Source: Rehmannia glutinosa (lineage: Eukaryota; Streptophyta; Magnoliopsida; Lamiales; Orobanchaceae). From it: a stretch of 64,000 bases of DNA. The notes below the pieces were generated by a model. The model ran no database searches, had not been told where the DNA came from, and was given only the letters and a program-made list of their open reading frames with translations. The stretch is from the NCBI GenBank assembly GCA_016081115.2, contig CM071925.1:9714441-9778440 (forward strand). The letters are read 5' to 3'. Both the position numbers and the translations under genes were made by a program. Of this stretch, positions 23,053 to 33,202 are shown one piece after another; the first letter of the stretch is position 1, and each line of letters starts with the position of its first letter.

Positions 23053-23865
23053 TGCCAAGAAGGTATTTACATTTCTCAATCTAAGTATACAAAAGAACTT
23101 TTGAAAAAGTTCGGTATTGAAGAAGGAAGAACCGTGTCTACTCCTATGGCAACTAATGTCAAAATTGACAAAGATGAAAAAGGCAAGTCCGTGGATGAAT
23201 CAAAGTATCGAGGTATGATTGGTAGTTTATTTTATTTAACCGCTAGTAGACCGGACATTCTTCATGTCGTATGCCTACGTGCTTGTTTTCAAAGCAATCC
23301 CAAAGAATCATATATGAGTGCCATTAAAAGGATTTTTCAATATTTGAAAGGCACTATTCAATATGGTTTATTCTATCCAAAGAATGATAATTTTTCTCTT
23401 AAAGGATATAGTGATTCGTATTATGCGGGAAATATCGATGATCGGAAAAGTACTTCCGGATCATGTCAATTTTTAGGCGATTGCCTAGTTTCTTGGTTTT
23501 CAAAGAAGCAAAATTGTGTTTCACTTTCAACGGCCGAAGCCGAATATATATCCGTAGCTTTTTGTTGTACTCAACTTCTTTGGATGAAACAAACTTTAGC
23601 GGATTATAAATGTTCTTTTGAAAATATTCCTATCTTTTGTGATAATATATCCGCTATAAACATTGCTCAAAACCCGGTTCATCATAACCGTACTAAACAT
23701 ATTGAGATTTAGCATCATTTTCTAAGGGATTGTGTTTCTAGACGAAAAATTGAGATATCATTTGTACCATTTCAAGATCAATTAGCAGACATTTTTACAA
23801 AACCGCTATCTTCCGAAACTTTTGCGTCAATACGAGCTCGGTTAGGCATAATACATATTGAATGA
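23053..23865 (+). pseudogene. Copia D RT tail and RNase H
   Basis: In frame with the preceding part: CQEGIYISQSKYTKELLKKF, STPMATNVKIDKDEKG, GSLFYLTASRPDIL, then RNase H with GYSDSYYAGNIDDRKSTSGS, WFSKKQNCVSLSTAEAEYIS and CDNISAINIAQNPVHHNRTK. A TAG at 23710-23712 interrupts HIEI-HHFLRD. The reading ends naturally after ADIFTKPLSSETF and GIIHIE at TGA 23863-23865. RNase H would degrade the RNA template during reverse transcription. DSYYAG shows Tyr where relatives have Asp. Confidence 0.85.
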
Positions 23866-25038
23866 GGTTTACATTTGCATTTTGCATGTTTTTAAAACTA
23901 AGGGGCAAAAAATCGGATTTTTGGTTGAAAATTCAGATTTTGGAAAACTTGGCAAGACAGTGGACTGAAGGGGTTGAGGGCAACCGGTCGCCCTCAACGT
24001 CGATCGGTCGCCCTGAGCTATTTTTTGGATTAAAACCGTTATGTCTTTAGTATTCGTCATTTTAACTTCTTTTTGCCATTTCTCGTCCCCTTTGGCAAAT
24101 TCACACAAATTTCACTCAAAATTTGTTTTTATGCATTCAATTCATGTCTTGGACCTTATATAGCTTGATTATCATCATCGTTGCTCATATTTACCGATCG
24201 AATGGTAAGAATTTTCTCTCATTTGCTCTATTGGGTTGAACCCTTGCATTTGTACCCTTCTTGTATATTTCTTGATGAAATTATATTATGATCATGATGA
24301 GCTTAGTTGTTATGATGTATTGTATGATGTTTAATGTAGATTAGTGATGAAATTTTTTGGCTTGATTCATTTACAAGGGCTTTATACAACTTTTTTTAAT
24401 TTTTACGCCCACAAAGTGTTCGATGAAATGTCACAATGAAAATTTCAACTTCTACATGATTCTCTAGCTTCCAAAAGTCTTATATACTTATTGAGACCAT
24501 GTCTTGGCAAATAAAACGAACTTATGAACTCCTCATGATACATTTCTCCCATTTTCTTTGGATTTTAAGCCTAAATTGTTCAATGGTTGATAAACCGTTT
24601 CTTTGGCGCACTTTGATGTAATTGTATGATGTTTTTATTATCCTAACATTCTTTTTGATGATTCCAAAGGGGGAGAAATAGGAAATTGGCTCGTTAGCTA
24701 ATAGAAGCTAATAAAAGCTCGCAATAAAAGCTATAAGCTATGGCTTCCTAAAGCCAAGTATACCTAGTCCATGGCTTGTATTATGGACTTAATTACAATA
24801 GTATTTTGACATGGGGAGCTTCTTAACTTATGATGTTTATGTGCATCTTATAAAAGCTTGTAATAACTTGTGCTACTAGATTATGCAATATATCTTGTTG
24901 ATGTGATCATAGATAGGGGGAGCTTTGCATAAAATGTTTTAAGCGGATAGTTCTCTCGTAAAACCGGAAAATTATTTTCTTTTCAAAATCGTCCTCGTGA
25001 AAATTGTTTTGGTTTGTAATCATCAAAAAGGGGGAGTT
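23866..25038 (+). other. Copia D 3' non-coding region before the LTR
   Basis: This 1.17 kb lies between the pol stop and the 3' LTR. No ORF like the aORF of the A/E/F/G family is visible. It holds two GGTCG-containing words (CAACCGGTCG at 23981, CGATCGGTCG at 24001) of the kind clustered in the LTRs. An AAGCTATAAGCTATGG/GGGGAGCTT-rich stretch (24690-24930) is also kept in the relic at 4285-4680. Confidence 0.6.
25025..25036 (+). other. Polypurine tract of copia D
   Basis: AAAAAGGGGGAG followed by TT lies directly upstream of the 3' LTR. It is the RNase H-resistant primer for plus-strand DNA synthesis in this retrotransposon class. Confidence 0.85.
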
Positions 25039-26275
25039 TGTTAGATAAATATTTTTATCATGATTTTGATGATTTTGTTCAAATGAGTTTTTAAACTAAA
25101 TGTTGTTTAAATACTTTCGATCGATTTAAAATGTTTTTACTATTTTTCGGAGTATTTTTTGGAGTTTATTTTCGATAAAAAATTGGACAACACATTTGTT
25201 TCAGGCTCGACCGGTCGCCCTATAGGGCAACCCGTACCTGAGTTGAGTTTTGAAACAGAAAATGGGACGTAGAAAAAATGAGGGAGGGCAACCGATCGGC
25301 CAGGTGGTGGACTGGTGAGGGCGACCAGTCGACCGGTACCTGGAGTCCCTCTTTTGGTTCAGTCTTCTCTGTTTCGTATTTTAAACACCCCCAACCAGTC
25401 AACATCAAGGGCGACCGGTCGAACCCCCTTCGACCGGTCCCCATGTGTAAAAATCGCAGAAATTCAATTTCAAACTTATCTCTGCGCGACCGGTCGCACC
25501 CCTGTTTTATCAGCAAACTACTAGTTGCATTTTCAGACAACTTTTCCCTATTTTGAGGGATTGATTTCTAAGAGCTATATTGATGATTTTAAATGGTTTA
25601 TTTTGCAGCAAATCACTCCCCAAGGAGGAGCCTATGTCTGAAAATCAAAGCCAAGACCTCTCATATACATAGAGGCTTCATTCAAGCAACAAGATACACC
25701 ACCCTACACAAGCAAAGAGCAAACAAGCAAACACTTTCATATATCTTGTTGTATTAGCCCTAGCACTTTCACTTGCACAAATTTGAGGTCTAGGCTTTCA
25801 ATTCTTGATTACACTTGTACTCATATTGTATCATTCATCATTGAGTTGTAATCTTGATTTTTGGTCATCATTCAACACAAGACATCCTTGTGAGTATTCT
25901 TGTGGTAAGAATACACTTGGATGATCTAGGTGATAGGTGTTTGAAGGTTGTGGTAATCTTCAAAGGTGTTGTAAGAGGGTTGTGGTAATCCTCAAGGTGG
26001 TGTAATAGGGTTGTGGTAATCCTCAAGGTGTTGTATTATTAATTTTGGTAATTAATAAAATATTTTTTTCTTTTTTGAAATCCATCCCGGATATACTGGG
26101 GTGGTAGAGGATTAGGCCCTAGGTGGGTTTAACCTCTTTAAATCGAAGTGTGCTATTTATTTTCCTCACTTAGCATTTCGTCTTTGCTTGATTTTTCTAA
26201 AAAGAGGGCAAAATCTGAAAAACCGAGATAATCTATTCACCCCCCTCTAGATTATCGTAGCCACTTGGACTAACA
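25039..26275 (+). repeat. 3' LTR of copia D (1,237 bp)
   Basis: TGTTAGATAAATA to GGACTAACA, followed by the target duplication TGTAT. This copy keeps the cleaner CGACCGGTCG palindromes (25208, 25412, 25487, and CGACCGGTCC at 25431), which are altered in the 5' LTR. Its TATA box is changed to TATACATA, and it carries the same three-unit minisatellite at 25947-26033. Confidence 0.93.
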
Positions 26276-26280
26276 TGTAT

Positions 26281-26440
26281 TAGTCCCCTATACAAGTATT
26301 ATAGGGTACAAGAATGTTTTGAGAAGTTTCAATTAGAAATAATCCTAGAACAAAAAACATGAGATACTTTAAAAAATATCACACACAAATAAGAAATGTA
26401 TCAGAAGATACGTTACAATGTATTAGTCCCCTGTGCAAAA
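26281..26440. repeat. ~143-bp tandem repeat, right part beyond copia D
   Basis: It continues the array at 17400-17891: TAGTCCCCTATACAAGTATTATAGGG, GAGAAGTTTC, then AGAAATGTATCAGAAGATACG and CAATGTATTAGTCCCCTG. It proves that the two flanks of D were once contiguous. 26441-26637 is AT-rich and contains further GTATTA/TGTATCAG words before the transposase gene's 3' end. Confidence 0.7.
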
Positions 26441-26637
26441 ATAGGTGGCACAACTAACAATATAACAAACTACGAATTGCCACTAAAAAATAATAATGTA
26501 TCAGCAGATACATTGGCAAGTATTAACATATAAGTTGCAATGTATTACCAGAGAAGTAAATTGTAAACAATAATCAGAATTAAGTACAAATAATCAACCA
26601 TTCTAAAACAGACTAGGATTAGGAGTTTCGACCCGAA

Positions 26638-29578
26638 CTACTTTGATGTGTTTGTGTTTGATGTGTCAGCACTCAATTTAGTTGCAGTACAAAATGTCAC
26701 TGTACGTGAACCAACTCCATCATCATTTGAAATAGTATAAAACATAATGTCCCTATCAATATGTAACATTGTACAAGAAGTGGAAATTGACTTTAAAAAT
26801 TCATCTTCAAAATCTTTAAAAAGTGTCAATGTGTATAACTCAGAAGCATGCTTCAATAGTCTAGTCAATGGCAATACAAATGTAGGAGTCACCCTTGAAC
26901 ATTGAAATTCATCCTTTGCTTCATTGCTCCTCCAACGTTAATTGTTTCCTTGAAAACCCCATAAAAGTCAGTCAAACTTGTTGTTTTCTTCCCATTAAGT
27001 CCAATGGCATAGTTTGTACTTTCACTTCGCTGTGATGACAATATTCCAGCAGAGAAAAAGTCTTTGTTAAATATTGTACACCACTTCTCTCTTAAATCGA
27101 ATAACCTCTTAAACCATGGATGGTTTTATAATCCATTTTTTGTAATCATTTTATCCCAAAATTCCTGAATTCTGCTTCAGTTGTGCACCCCGATAAACAC
27201 TTGATAAATGCATCGTTGAAGCATTTGTTGCCTTTCAACTTCCCGAACCTGCTTACAGTATTTTGGTACAGGTGCCATAAGTATAACCTATTCCTGGGAA
27301 AACCTACAATAAAATAAAACAAAACAAAACATATTAAAAGTATTATATATAACAAGTGGATGTATTGGTATTAAGAAAAAAAGTATTACATATAAACAGA
27401 AAAGTATATTTTTTAATATAAAGTGAAGTGCAGTTTTTAAGACAGAGCACATTTCAGTATGCATTTAACACTGGAAAGTATTACACACGACATTGAAAAG
27501 TATTACACACTACATTGTAATGTATTACCATTAATAAAGAAAACTATTACACATTAACTGAAGTGCAAATTGTACAGTAATATTTCACATTTTCAATTCA
27601 ATTTCTAATTGCTAGATCTTGATATGTTAAGATTGATATAGGGCATTGACCCTCCATTGAATTCTTAAAAGCTTCAAAAAGCCAATCGAATGATTCTATT
27701 TTTTCATGTGCTATGAAGGCACAACCAAACATCACGTTCTTCCAATGATTATTAATCCCAACAAAAGGGGCACTATCAAATTATACTGATTTGTTCAATG
27801 TGTTGTATCAAATACAACAACATCACCGTATATCTTGTAATCCTCCTTCATCATTGAATCCCTCTAAAACAGATTACACAATCTTCCCACATCATCTAAT
27901 CTAACTCTGAAAATAAAGTCTTGATCGCCAACATCTTGTTGGTGCAGCATGTCAATCAGCATTTGTGCATCACCCACTTCAATTGCATTCATTTTGAAAC
28001 GATTCACAAATTCAAGTGGTCCTTCATTGTATGACCAATGCACTCTTCACCCCCTGCATCTTGCGCCATGTGTTGGAAAGATTCAGTAGCTCTCATTCCA
28101 GAAGAAATCATCTCCCTAATAGCATTAGCCTTTTCAATGGTAATCACCCTTTCAGAACGATGCAAATGACTCCACTCTTTTCTAGTGAGTTTGTGGTTGT
28201 GCAACATATTGTGGTCAACAATTTCACAAACACCATCGCTGTTCAATTTTGTCCTCAATGATGCCCTACATCCTATTCGTGTCTTATAATTTTTTTTTCT
28301 CAATGGTGCTTTTGGATCTTGTAGATCCCTCGCAGGAACATAAAAAATATTTTTCCGTCACAACACCAACATCATTACATATCGTAGTTGTTTTACGAAT
28401 ACTAAATCCAAGCTGCTGAGTATGATTGCGATACAGTGTATATATTTCTTCAACACTATTCCTCTTCATACCAATAAGACAACCAGTCAAGTCTTCTGTT
28501 ATATTTAACAGAAGAAAATAATCAACATGAAGGAATGTATTAAAATTATGACACTTTTCAGAATAAACACAATACTTTTGGCATGTATTTATAATAGTTT
28601 TCTGAACAACAAAAAATGATTTTTACCTTCAGCAGCTTCTATTGGAATGATGTTGTCCCCCTGCTCTATGCCATTATTTCCTTCTTCATGATCATCACTG
28701 GAATCTGTCAGTGTTATTACACCTAAAAGTAATATAAGTAGGAACAACTAAGAAATAAAATACATAATATGATACATCTAAAAGTCCGATACATTTATTT
28801 GATAAATCTAATACATTGAAATGCAATGTGTAATATTTATCCACAAATTTATGCCATTTAATAATAAAAAAGAGACTTACATGAAGCTGCAAAGTATAAT
28901 ACCTTTATTTGATACATCTAATACATTGGAATGCAATGTGTAATACTTATCCACAAATTTATGCCATTTAATAATTAAACAAAGACTTACACGATGCTGC
29001 AAAGTATAATACTTTTATTTGATACATCTAATACATTGGAATGCAATGTGTAATACTTATCCACAAATTTATGCCATTTAATAATTAAACAAAGACTTAC
29101 ACGATGCTGCAAAGTATAATACTTTTATTTGATACATCTAATACATTGGAATGCAATGTGTAATACTTATCCCCAAATTTATGCCATTTAATAATTAAAC
29201 AAAGACTTACGCGATGCTGCAAAGTATAATACATTTATTTGATATATCTAATACTTTGGAATGCAATGTGTAATACTTATCCACAAATTTATGCCATTTA
29301 ATTAAAAAACAGAGACTTACACGAAGTTGTAAAGTCTGATACATTTATTTGACATATCTATTACTTTGGAATGCAATGTGTAATACTTATCCACAAATTT
29401 ATGTCATTTATTAAAAAAAATAGAGACTTACACGAAGTTGTAAAGTCTGATACATTTATTTGATATATTTAATACATTTGAATGCGACGTGTAATAATTT
29501 TTTATAATGAACCAAATGAAAAATATGACATTCACTTTCATTACCTCTGTCATTCTTCAAGTTGTCTCCAGCCTCCAT
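26638..29578 (-). pseudogene. MULE transposase, FAR1/mudrA-like, multi-exon
   Basis: Exon 1 (29545-29578) encodes MEAGDNLKNDR with donor GTAATG. Exon 2 (28627-28722) gives VITLTDSSDDHEEGNNGIEQ. Exon 3 starts at 28495 with the FAR1 DNA-binding domain (NSVEEIYTLYRNHTQQLGFS, CSCEGS, CRASLRTKL...HNMLHNHKL). It then runs into the MULE DDE region (GDVVVFDTT, FVGINNHWKNVMFGCAFI, SFDWLFEAFKNSM). Exon 4 (from ~27303) has LYLWHLYQNTVSRFG, the RSTQRSES-like SSQRSESTNYAIG and a C-terminal part PLTRLLKHASELYTLTLF. Frameshifts near 28290 (A-run) and 27160 and several stops disable it. It would cut and join element ends; FAR1/FHY3 transcription factors are domesticated relatives. Confidence 0.78.
28740..29505. 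repeat. 110-bp tandem repeat array in transposase intron 1
   Basis: CCACAAATTTATGCC (or a one-base variant) recurs at 28841, 28951, 29061, 29171, 29281 and 29391, an exact 110-bp period, giving nearly seven units. Each holds TTATTTGATAYATCTAATAC, GGAATGCAATGTGTAATAC and AAAGACTTACACGA. The array lies between exon 1 (29545) and exon 2 (28722) of the minus-strand transposase gene, so it is intronic. Confidence 0.85.
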
Positions 29579-29995
29579 TGTCGCACAATTTTAAGCTTTT
29601 TGTAAATATAGATTTAACTACTAAGTAGCTGGAATATAGACACAAACTAACACCTATTAGCCTCGACGCGAACACATAGATTGATGGTTGTGCAACAAAG
29701 GTGATGGTCGACGGAGGTGATGGTGTCAATTTCGAGAAGATGGTGGTGGGGGAAATATCACGTAGTGTAGGTGCGCATCAGTGGATGCGCCATGATGTGG
29801 TGTTTTTCATGCCTTCTTTGGTATTGTCTTTCGTTGCCGTTGTGGTCGTGTTTATGGGGAATGTGGCTCGCGCACGCTGGTTGTGGTTGGAGGAGGAAGA
29901 AGAAGAAGCTGGGAAGCTGGGAAATTAGGGCTCCAATCACGAGATGTCTGAATGGGCTTTTTTCTTTAAAACGTTTTGCGGTAGGGTATTTTGAC

Positions 29996-30025
29996 CCATC
30001 TAACGGATCTAGATTCGTTAGATGG
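29996..30025. repeat. 30-bp near-perfect palindrome
   Basis: CCATCTAACGGATCT / AGATTCGTTAGATGG pairs along its whole length with one mismatch. It lies ~420 bp beyond the transposase start codon and may mark the end region of the MULE or of an unrelated small element. No function can be assigned. Confidence 0.6.
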
Positions 30026-31909
30026 TTTGACAGGAGACTAGCTCTACAATAAAAGATTAAAGATTTATCAATCTTACAATAAAAAAACAACAATTTGGTC
30101 AATGAAAAAACTTGTATAAGAGGGTCTCATGGGCATTATTCATGAGATGAGTCCTACATGTAACTAGAATTCCAACCCAAACTCAATCTACAAATGGGTA
30201 ATACTCAATCTGCAAACTTGTATAAGAGGATCTCATGGGCATCATCATAAAAAAGATCCATATTTTTTGTGTTTTATAGAATCTATCTCATGAATCTTTG
30301 GTCAAATGCTAGAATGTTTCCAAACTGTATACAACTTAAAATGGACAACTATGTATTACCTTTAAGAAAAAAAATCTTATTGAAATATTTACTATACACA
30401 AAATCGTATGTGCATTGCATTTTTAAATAAACTTCACAGATAAAAATTTTCGGATTGTGAAACTTTCCATCATTTTTTATAATTTGTTTTCATTGATGAG
30501 TGATTCAAAACAATTTATTGTTGATCAAAATTCGAAAATCACATAGTCTACAACTATTGGAAATAAACTAAAGAGAACGAAGATAGATAACAATGATACG
30601 ATTTATGGTAATACAATTAATTTATATATATCTGTTCAACATAATAGTTGCACCACAAGTGATAAGATTTTGTCATGTGATAACATCACAAGTGAAGCTT
30701 CCACCAAGAAAATTATCATAGATAGTTGTACCTCTTTTCTACTCCTCTATAAATTGTTTGAAAGATATATCCAAGATAAATAAATAAACTAACAACAAAT
30801 TATTTTCATATATAATATAAGTGTAGTCCCCGACAAAATGGGGAAAAAATACAAATTAGGGGTCGATTATCTAATAATTATGAATTTTTTTTATTGGAAA
30901 CTTCTAAAATTCCATTATATTTGGGCTTAATAAATTAGGTTTTGGACTTTATTTTATATATTGACCCAATAGAAATAAATTTAAACACATTCCCAAGTCC
31001 AAAACCATGTCATTTATCCAAATAAGGTAGCACTAAGAAAACACCATTATAATAATAGTCTTCAGTTAACAGTATATAAAAGTACATACACCAGTTTTAC
31101 TTTTTAATTGATTTCAGCTAATCAATTTAATTTCAAAATGATCTCCAACAACACGCAAAAGATTCGGCTAAGTGGTTCGCCAAGTTTTTGCAGAAGTAGA
31201 CTCTTGGTGCGATATTAATGAGAGTCGCAAAGTTATGGAGTATATTATCAAAAACAGAGACTCGAGAAAAGTTTGTGTTATGAACTACTAGTGTGTGTTC
31301 TTAAAATTAAATAAGTTGTAATGTGTTTTGGAATATGTAATATTTGTTTATGTAGTTTGAGTTTGAAATAAGTGGTGGAGCTTTATGAGACTACTCGAAT
31401 AAAGCTCTACTTGGGGTGCAAAGAGTATTGTACTTTTCTTTTTCTGCTTGTAATATGATTGTTGATTAATAAAGGACTTCTTGAATAAATGACTTCTTAA
31501 TTTTATGAAAAGGATTATTGTCTATTGTAAATTGGTTTCTTCGTTGTCTTTACCAAATTGGAATTGCAAATTATTTGGCATAATGCACATATATAAGTAT
31601 ATGTGTGATTCCAACGTAATGAATAAATCTATCACTATATAATAGCAAAAGCCAGGAACTAAAATTTTCCCGCCCATTTTTTATTTTCTAAATTCTAAAT
31701 TATTTTACGGCAAAATCTTAACCCTAGATCCTGCAATATGAATTAATTAAAAACCTTGAACATTAATATTGATATTAATATATATACACGTATAGACACA
31801 ATATATCCAAAGATTAGATACAGAAAGTGTCATAACAATTATTTATAGAAAATATTGCTCATTAAGTACAAAGTCAATGATGCATGATTTTCAATTATTA
31901 ATAAATTTC
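30026..31909. other. Non-coding AT-rich region with no recognised gene
   Basis: There is no ORF with familiar motifs. CTTGTATAAGAGG-TCTCATGGGCAT occurs twice, 96 bp apart (about 30111 and 30207). 31110-31480 looks transcript-like: a short reading WCDINESRKVMEYII ending in TAG, followed by T-rich sequence with AATAAA-like words near 31470. I cannot name it. The stretch 31620-31909 is AT-rich and abuts the truncated LTR of element E. Confidence 0.4.
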
Positions 31910-33076
31910 GTCAAGTCAAGAAAACTGAGTTAGATCCTTTGATGAAAGTCAAGAATGCTACTCAGAATAGTAACATGCCAGAGATGTAAGAGGTAAAGTG
32001 TTAGTCCCAGTTTTGTGCAAAAGGAATAAATCAATGGGAAGCACTGCACCGTGTCAGAAACTCTGCCATGTTGCAAGACATTTAATACGAGGAAATTGCA
32101 ACATCAAGGACATCAGACAAGACAAGCCAATGAACACAATTGACTTTTGAAACTAGCCTATCTCTTCAACCGGCAAAATTTCAAAAGTGCACTATAAAAG
32201 GCTGAGGAATTTACTGAGAAAAGGTTACCTGAACCACGAACAAGCAAGCAATATTCAAGAAATTAACCTGCAATATTCTCAAGTATATTCAAGCAAATCC
32301 TCAAGCCTGAAACTTGATGGAAATCGATCTAACACAAAGCTGTGAAGGAAAGACAACTTCAAATCTATTGAAGAGGAAATCTTTGAAGAATCAAAAGGGG
32401 TCTAATTTTCAAGGAGGATTGTAGGAAGGTTCAAGGTCGAACCAGTATCAAGTTATTGGAGGGCTTCGTGATCAAATCCAAAAGCTTGAGAAGTGAGCTG
32501 AAGTAGCAAGGCAACTGTCATGTGAAGAAGCTGAGTAGCAAGAGAAGCCAACTATGTGACCAAGGCTGTCTGTAGACTGTTCACCACGTTGAAAACTGAT
32601 CTGCTACATAGTGGATTCCTCCAGGAGTTGGAGAAGAGAGGATTAGAAGAATTACCCCATCTTGGAACCTCTATAAAAATTACTTGTGTCATTTATTTTT
32701 CAGCACATTTACATTTCTGCATACTTACATCATATCTGCTGATAAAACTCATATTTGCTATCCAACTGATTAATAATCAAGTGCTAAAAATCAAGTGTTA
32801 ATACAAACTTAAAACAAATCCAGGGTGTTAAGTCTTCATGATAAAAACCAATACGATCGAAGTTAAAGTTCGGGTTAAACAAATTGAGTTAGTCTATCAA
32901 CACTCTATCGAGTGTGTTGAGTGGCTAACTCAGCTGAATAACCAACTTAGCTATCCCTCAAGGACACAGCTGTTTGAGTTAACTCTGTTATATTCTTAAA
33001 AGGACTAAAATCGAAAAGTTGGTAAGGTTTATTCAACCCCCCTTCTAAACCTTACTCACAACCCTTGGGACCTACA
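31910..33076 (+). repeat. 5' LTR of element E, left-truncated
   Basis: From GTCAAGTCAAGAAAACTGAG it aligns with 44329 onwards of the 3' LTR and ends GGGACCTACA just before the PBS. The first ~360 bp of the LTR are absent, and AT-rich unrelated DNA lies upstream. Confidence 0.8.
32193..32200 (+). promoter_or_regulatory. TATA box in LTR of the E/F/G family
   Basis: TATAAAAG in GTGCACTATAAAAGGCTGAG. The same box occurs on the minus strand in F's LTRs (50203-50210, 62684-62691) and in G's LTR (45946-45953). In E's own 3' LTR it is altered to GATAAAAG (about 44614). Conservation in four copies supports it as the core promoter for the genomic RNA. Confidence 0.7.
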
Positions 33077-33078
33077 AG

Positions 33079-33090
33079 TGGTATCAGAGC
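33079..33090 (+). other. Primer binding site of element E
   Basis: TGGTATCAGAGC, two bases after the LTR end, is an exact match to the initiator tRNA-Met primer site used by most plant copia elements. The equivalent site in F reads one base shorter. Confidence 0.88.
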
Positions 33091-33202
33091 AGTTGGTTCA
33101 TTGAGCCTCCCGCACTAGTTACTGAACTAGATCTCTATATTTTCAAAAAGGTTTTAAACACTTGTATTTTCAAAATATTTATTTTTAAGCAAAGTTATTA
33201 TC

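Larger units (their letters stand above)
17892..26275 (+). mobile_element. Complete Ty1/copia element D, 8,384 bp, target duplication TGTAT
   Basis: Two LTRs (17892-19154 and 25039-26275), both TGTTAG...CTAACA, are flanked by TGTAT at 17887-17891 and 26276-26280. A primer binding site follows the 5' LTR and a polypurine tract precedes the 3' LTR. Between them lie gag, protease, integrase, RT and RNase H in copia order, then ~1.17 kb of non-coding sequence. gag has an internal deletion, and pol has frameshifts and stops, so D could only move with proteins from elsewhere. The flanking tandem repeat resumes precisely on the far side. A relic of the same family lies at 4285-4835. Confidence 0.95.
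13806..29590. mobile_element. Mutator-like element carrying an Ulp1-like gene (Kaonashi-like), split by copia D
   Basis: A Ulp1-type peptidase gene (plus, 13.8-16.9 kb) and a FAR1/mudrA-type transposase gene (minus, 26.6-29.6 kb) converge on a shared repeat-rich centre that is interrupted by copia element D. Without D the unit is about 7.4 kb. Joint carriage of mudrA and ULP-like genes is a known trait of Kaonashi MULEs in plants. I did not find terminal inverted repeats: the left end is bounded by the copia B break and the right end is placed just beyond the transposase start codon, so both limits are approximate. Low-complexity repeats of the same TGTATTAGTTGTTACACTG type in introns of both genes support a single element. 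Confidence 0.6.

Noticed and set aside
26638..29578. Interpreting the FAR1-domain gene as a host FAR1/FHY3 transcription factor
   Set aside because: It has several frameshifts and stops, repeat-filled introns, and pairing with a Ulp1-like gene, all of which fit a decayed MULE transposase better.
29701..29928. Short plus-strand frame with a hydrophobic stretch and a Glu run
   Set aside because: It lies upstream of the transposase start on the other strand, has no homology I recognise, and overlaps another frame of equal quality.
31620..31700. Possible Helitron-type 5' end (TCTATCACTATATAATAGCAAAAGCCAGG)
   Set aside because: There is only loose resemblance to Helitron starts. No CTRR-hairpin 3' end and no Rep/helicase coding were found.
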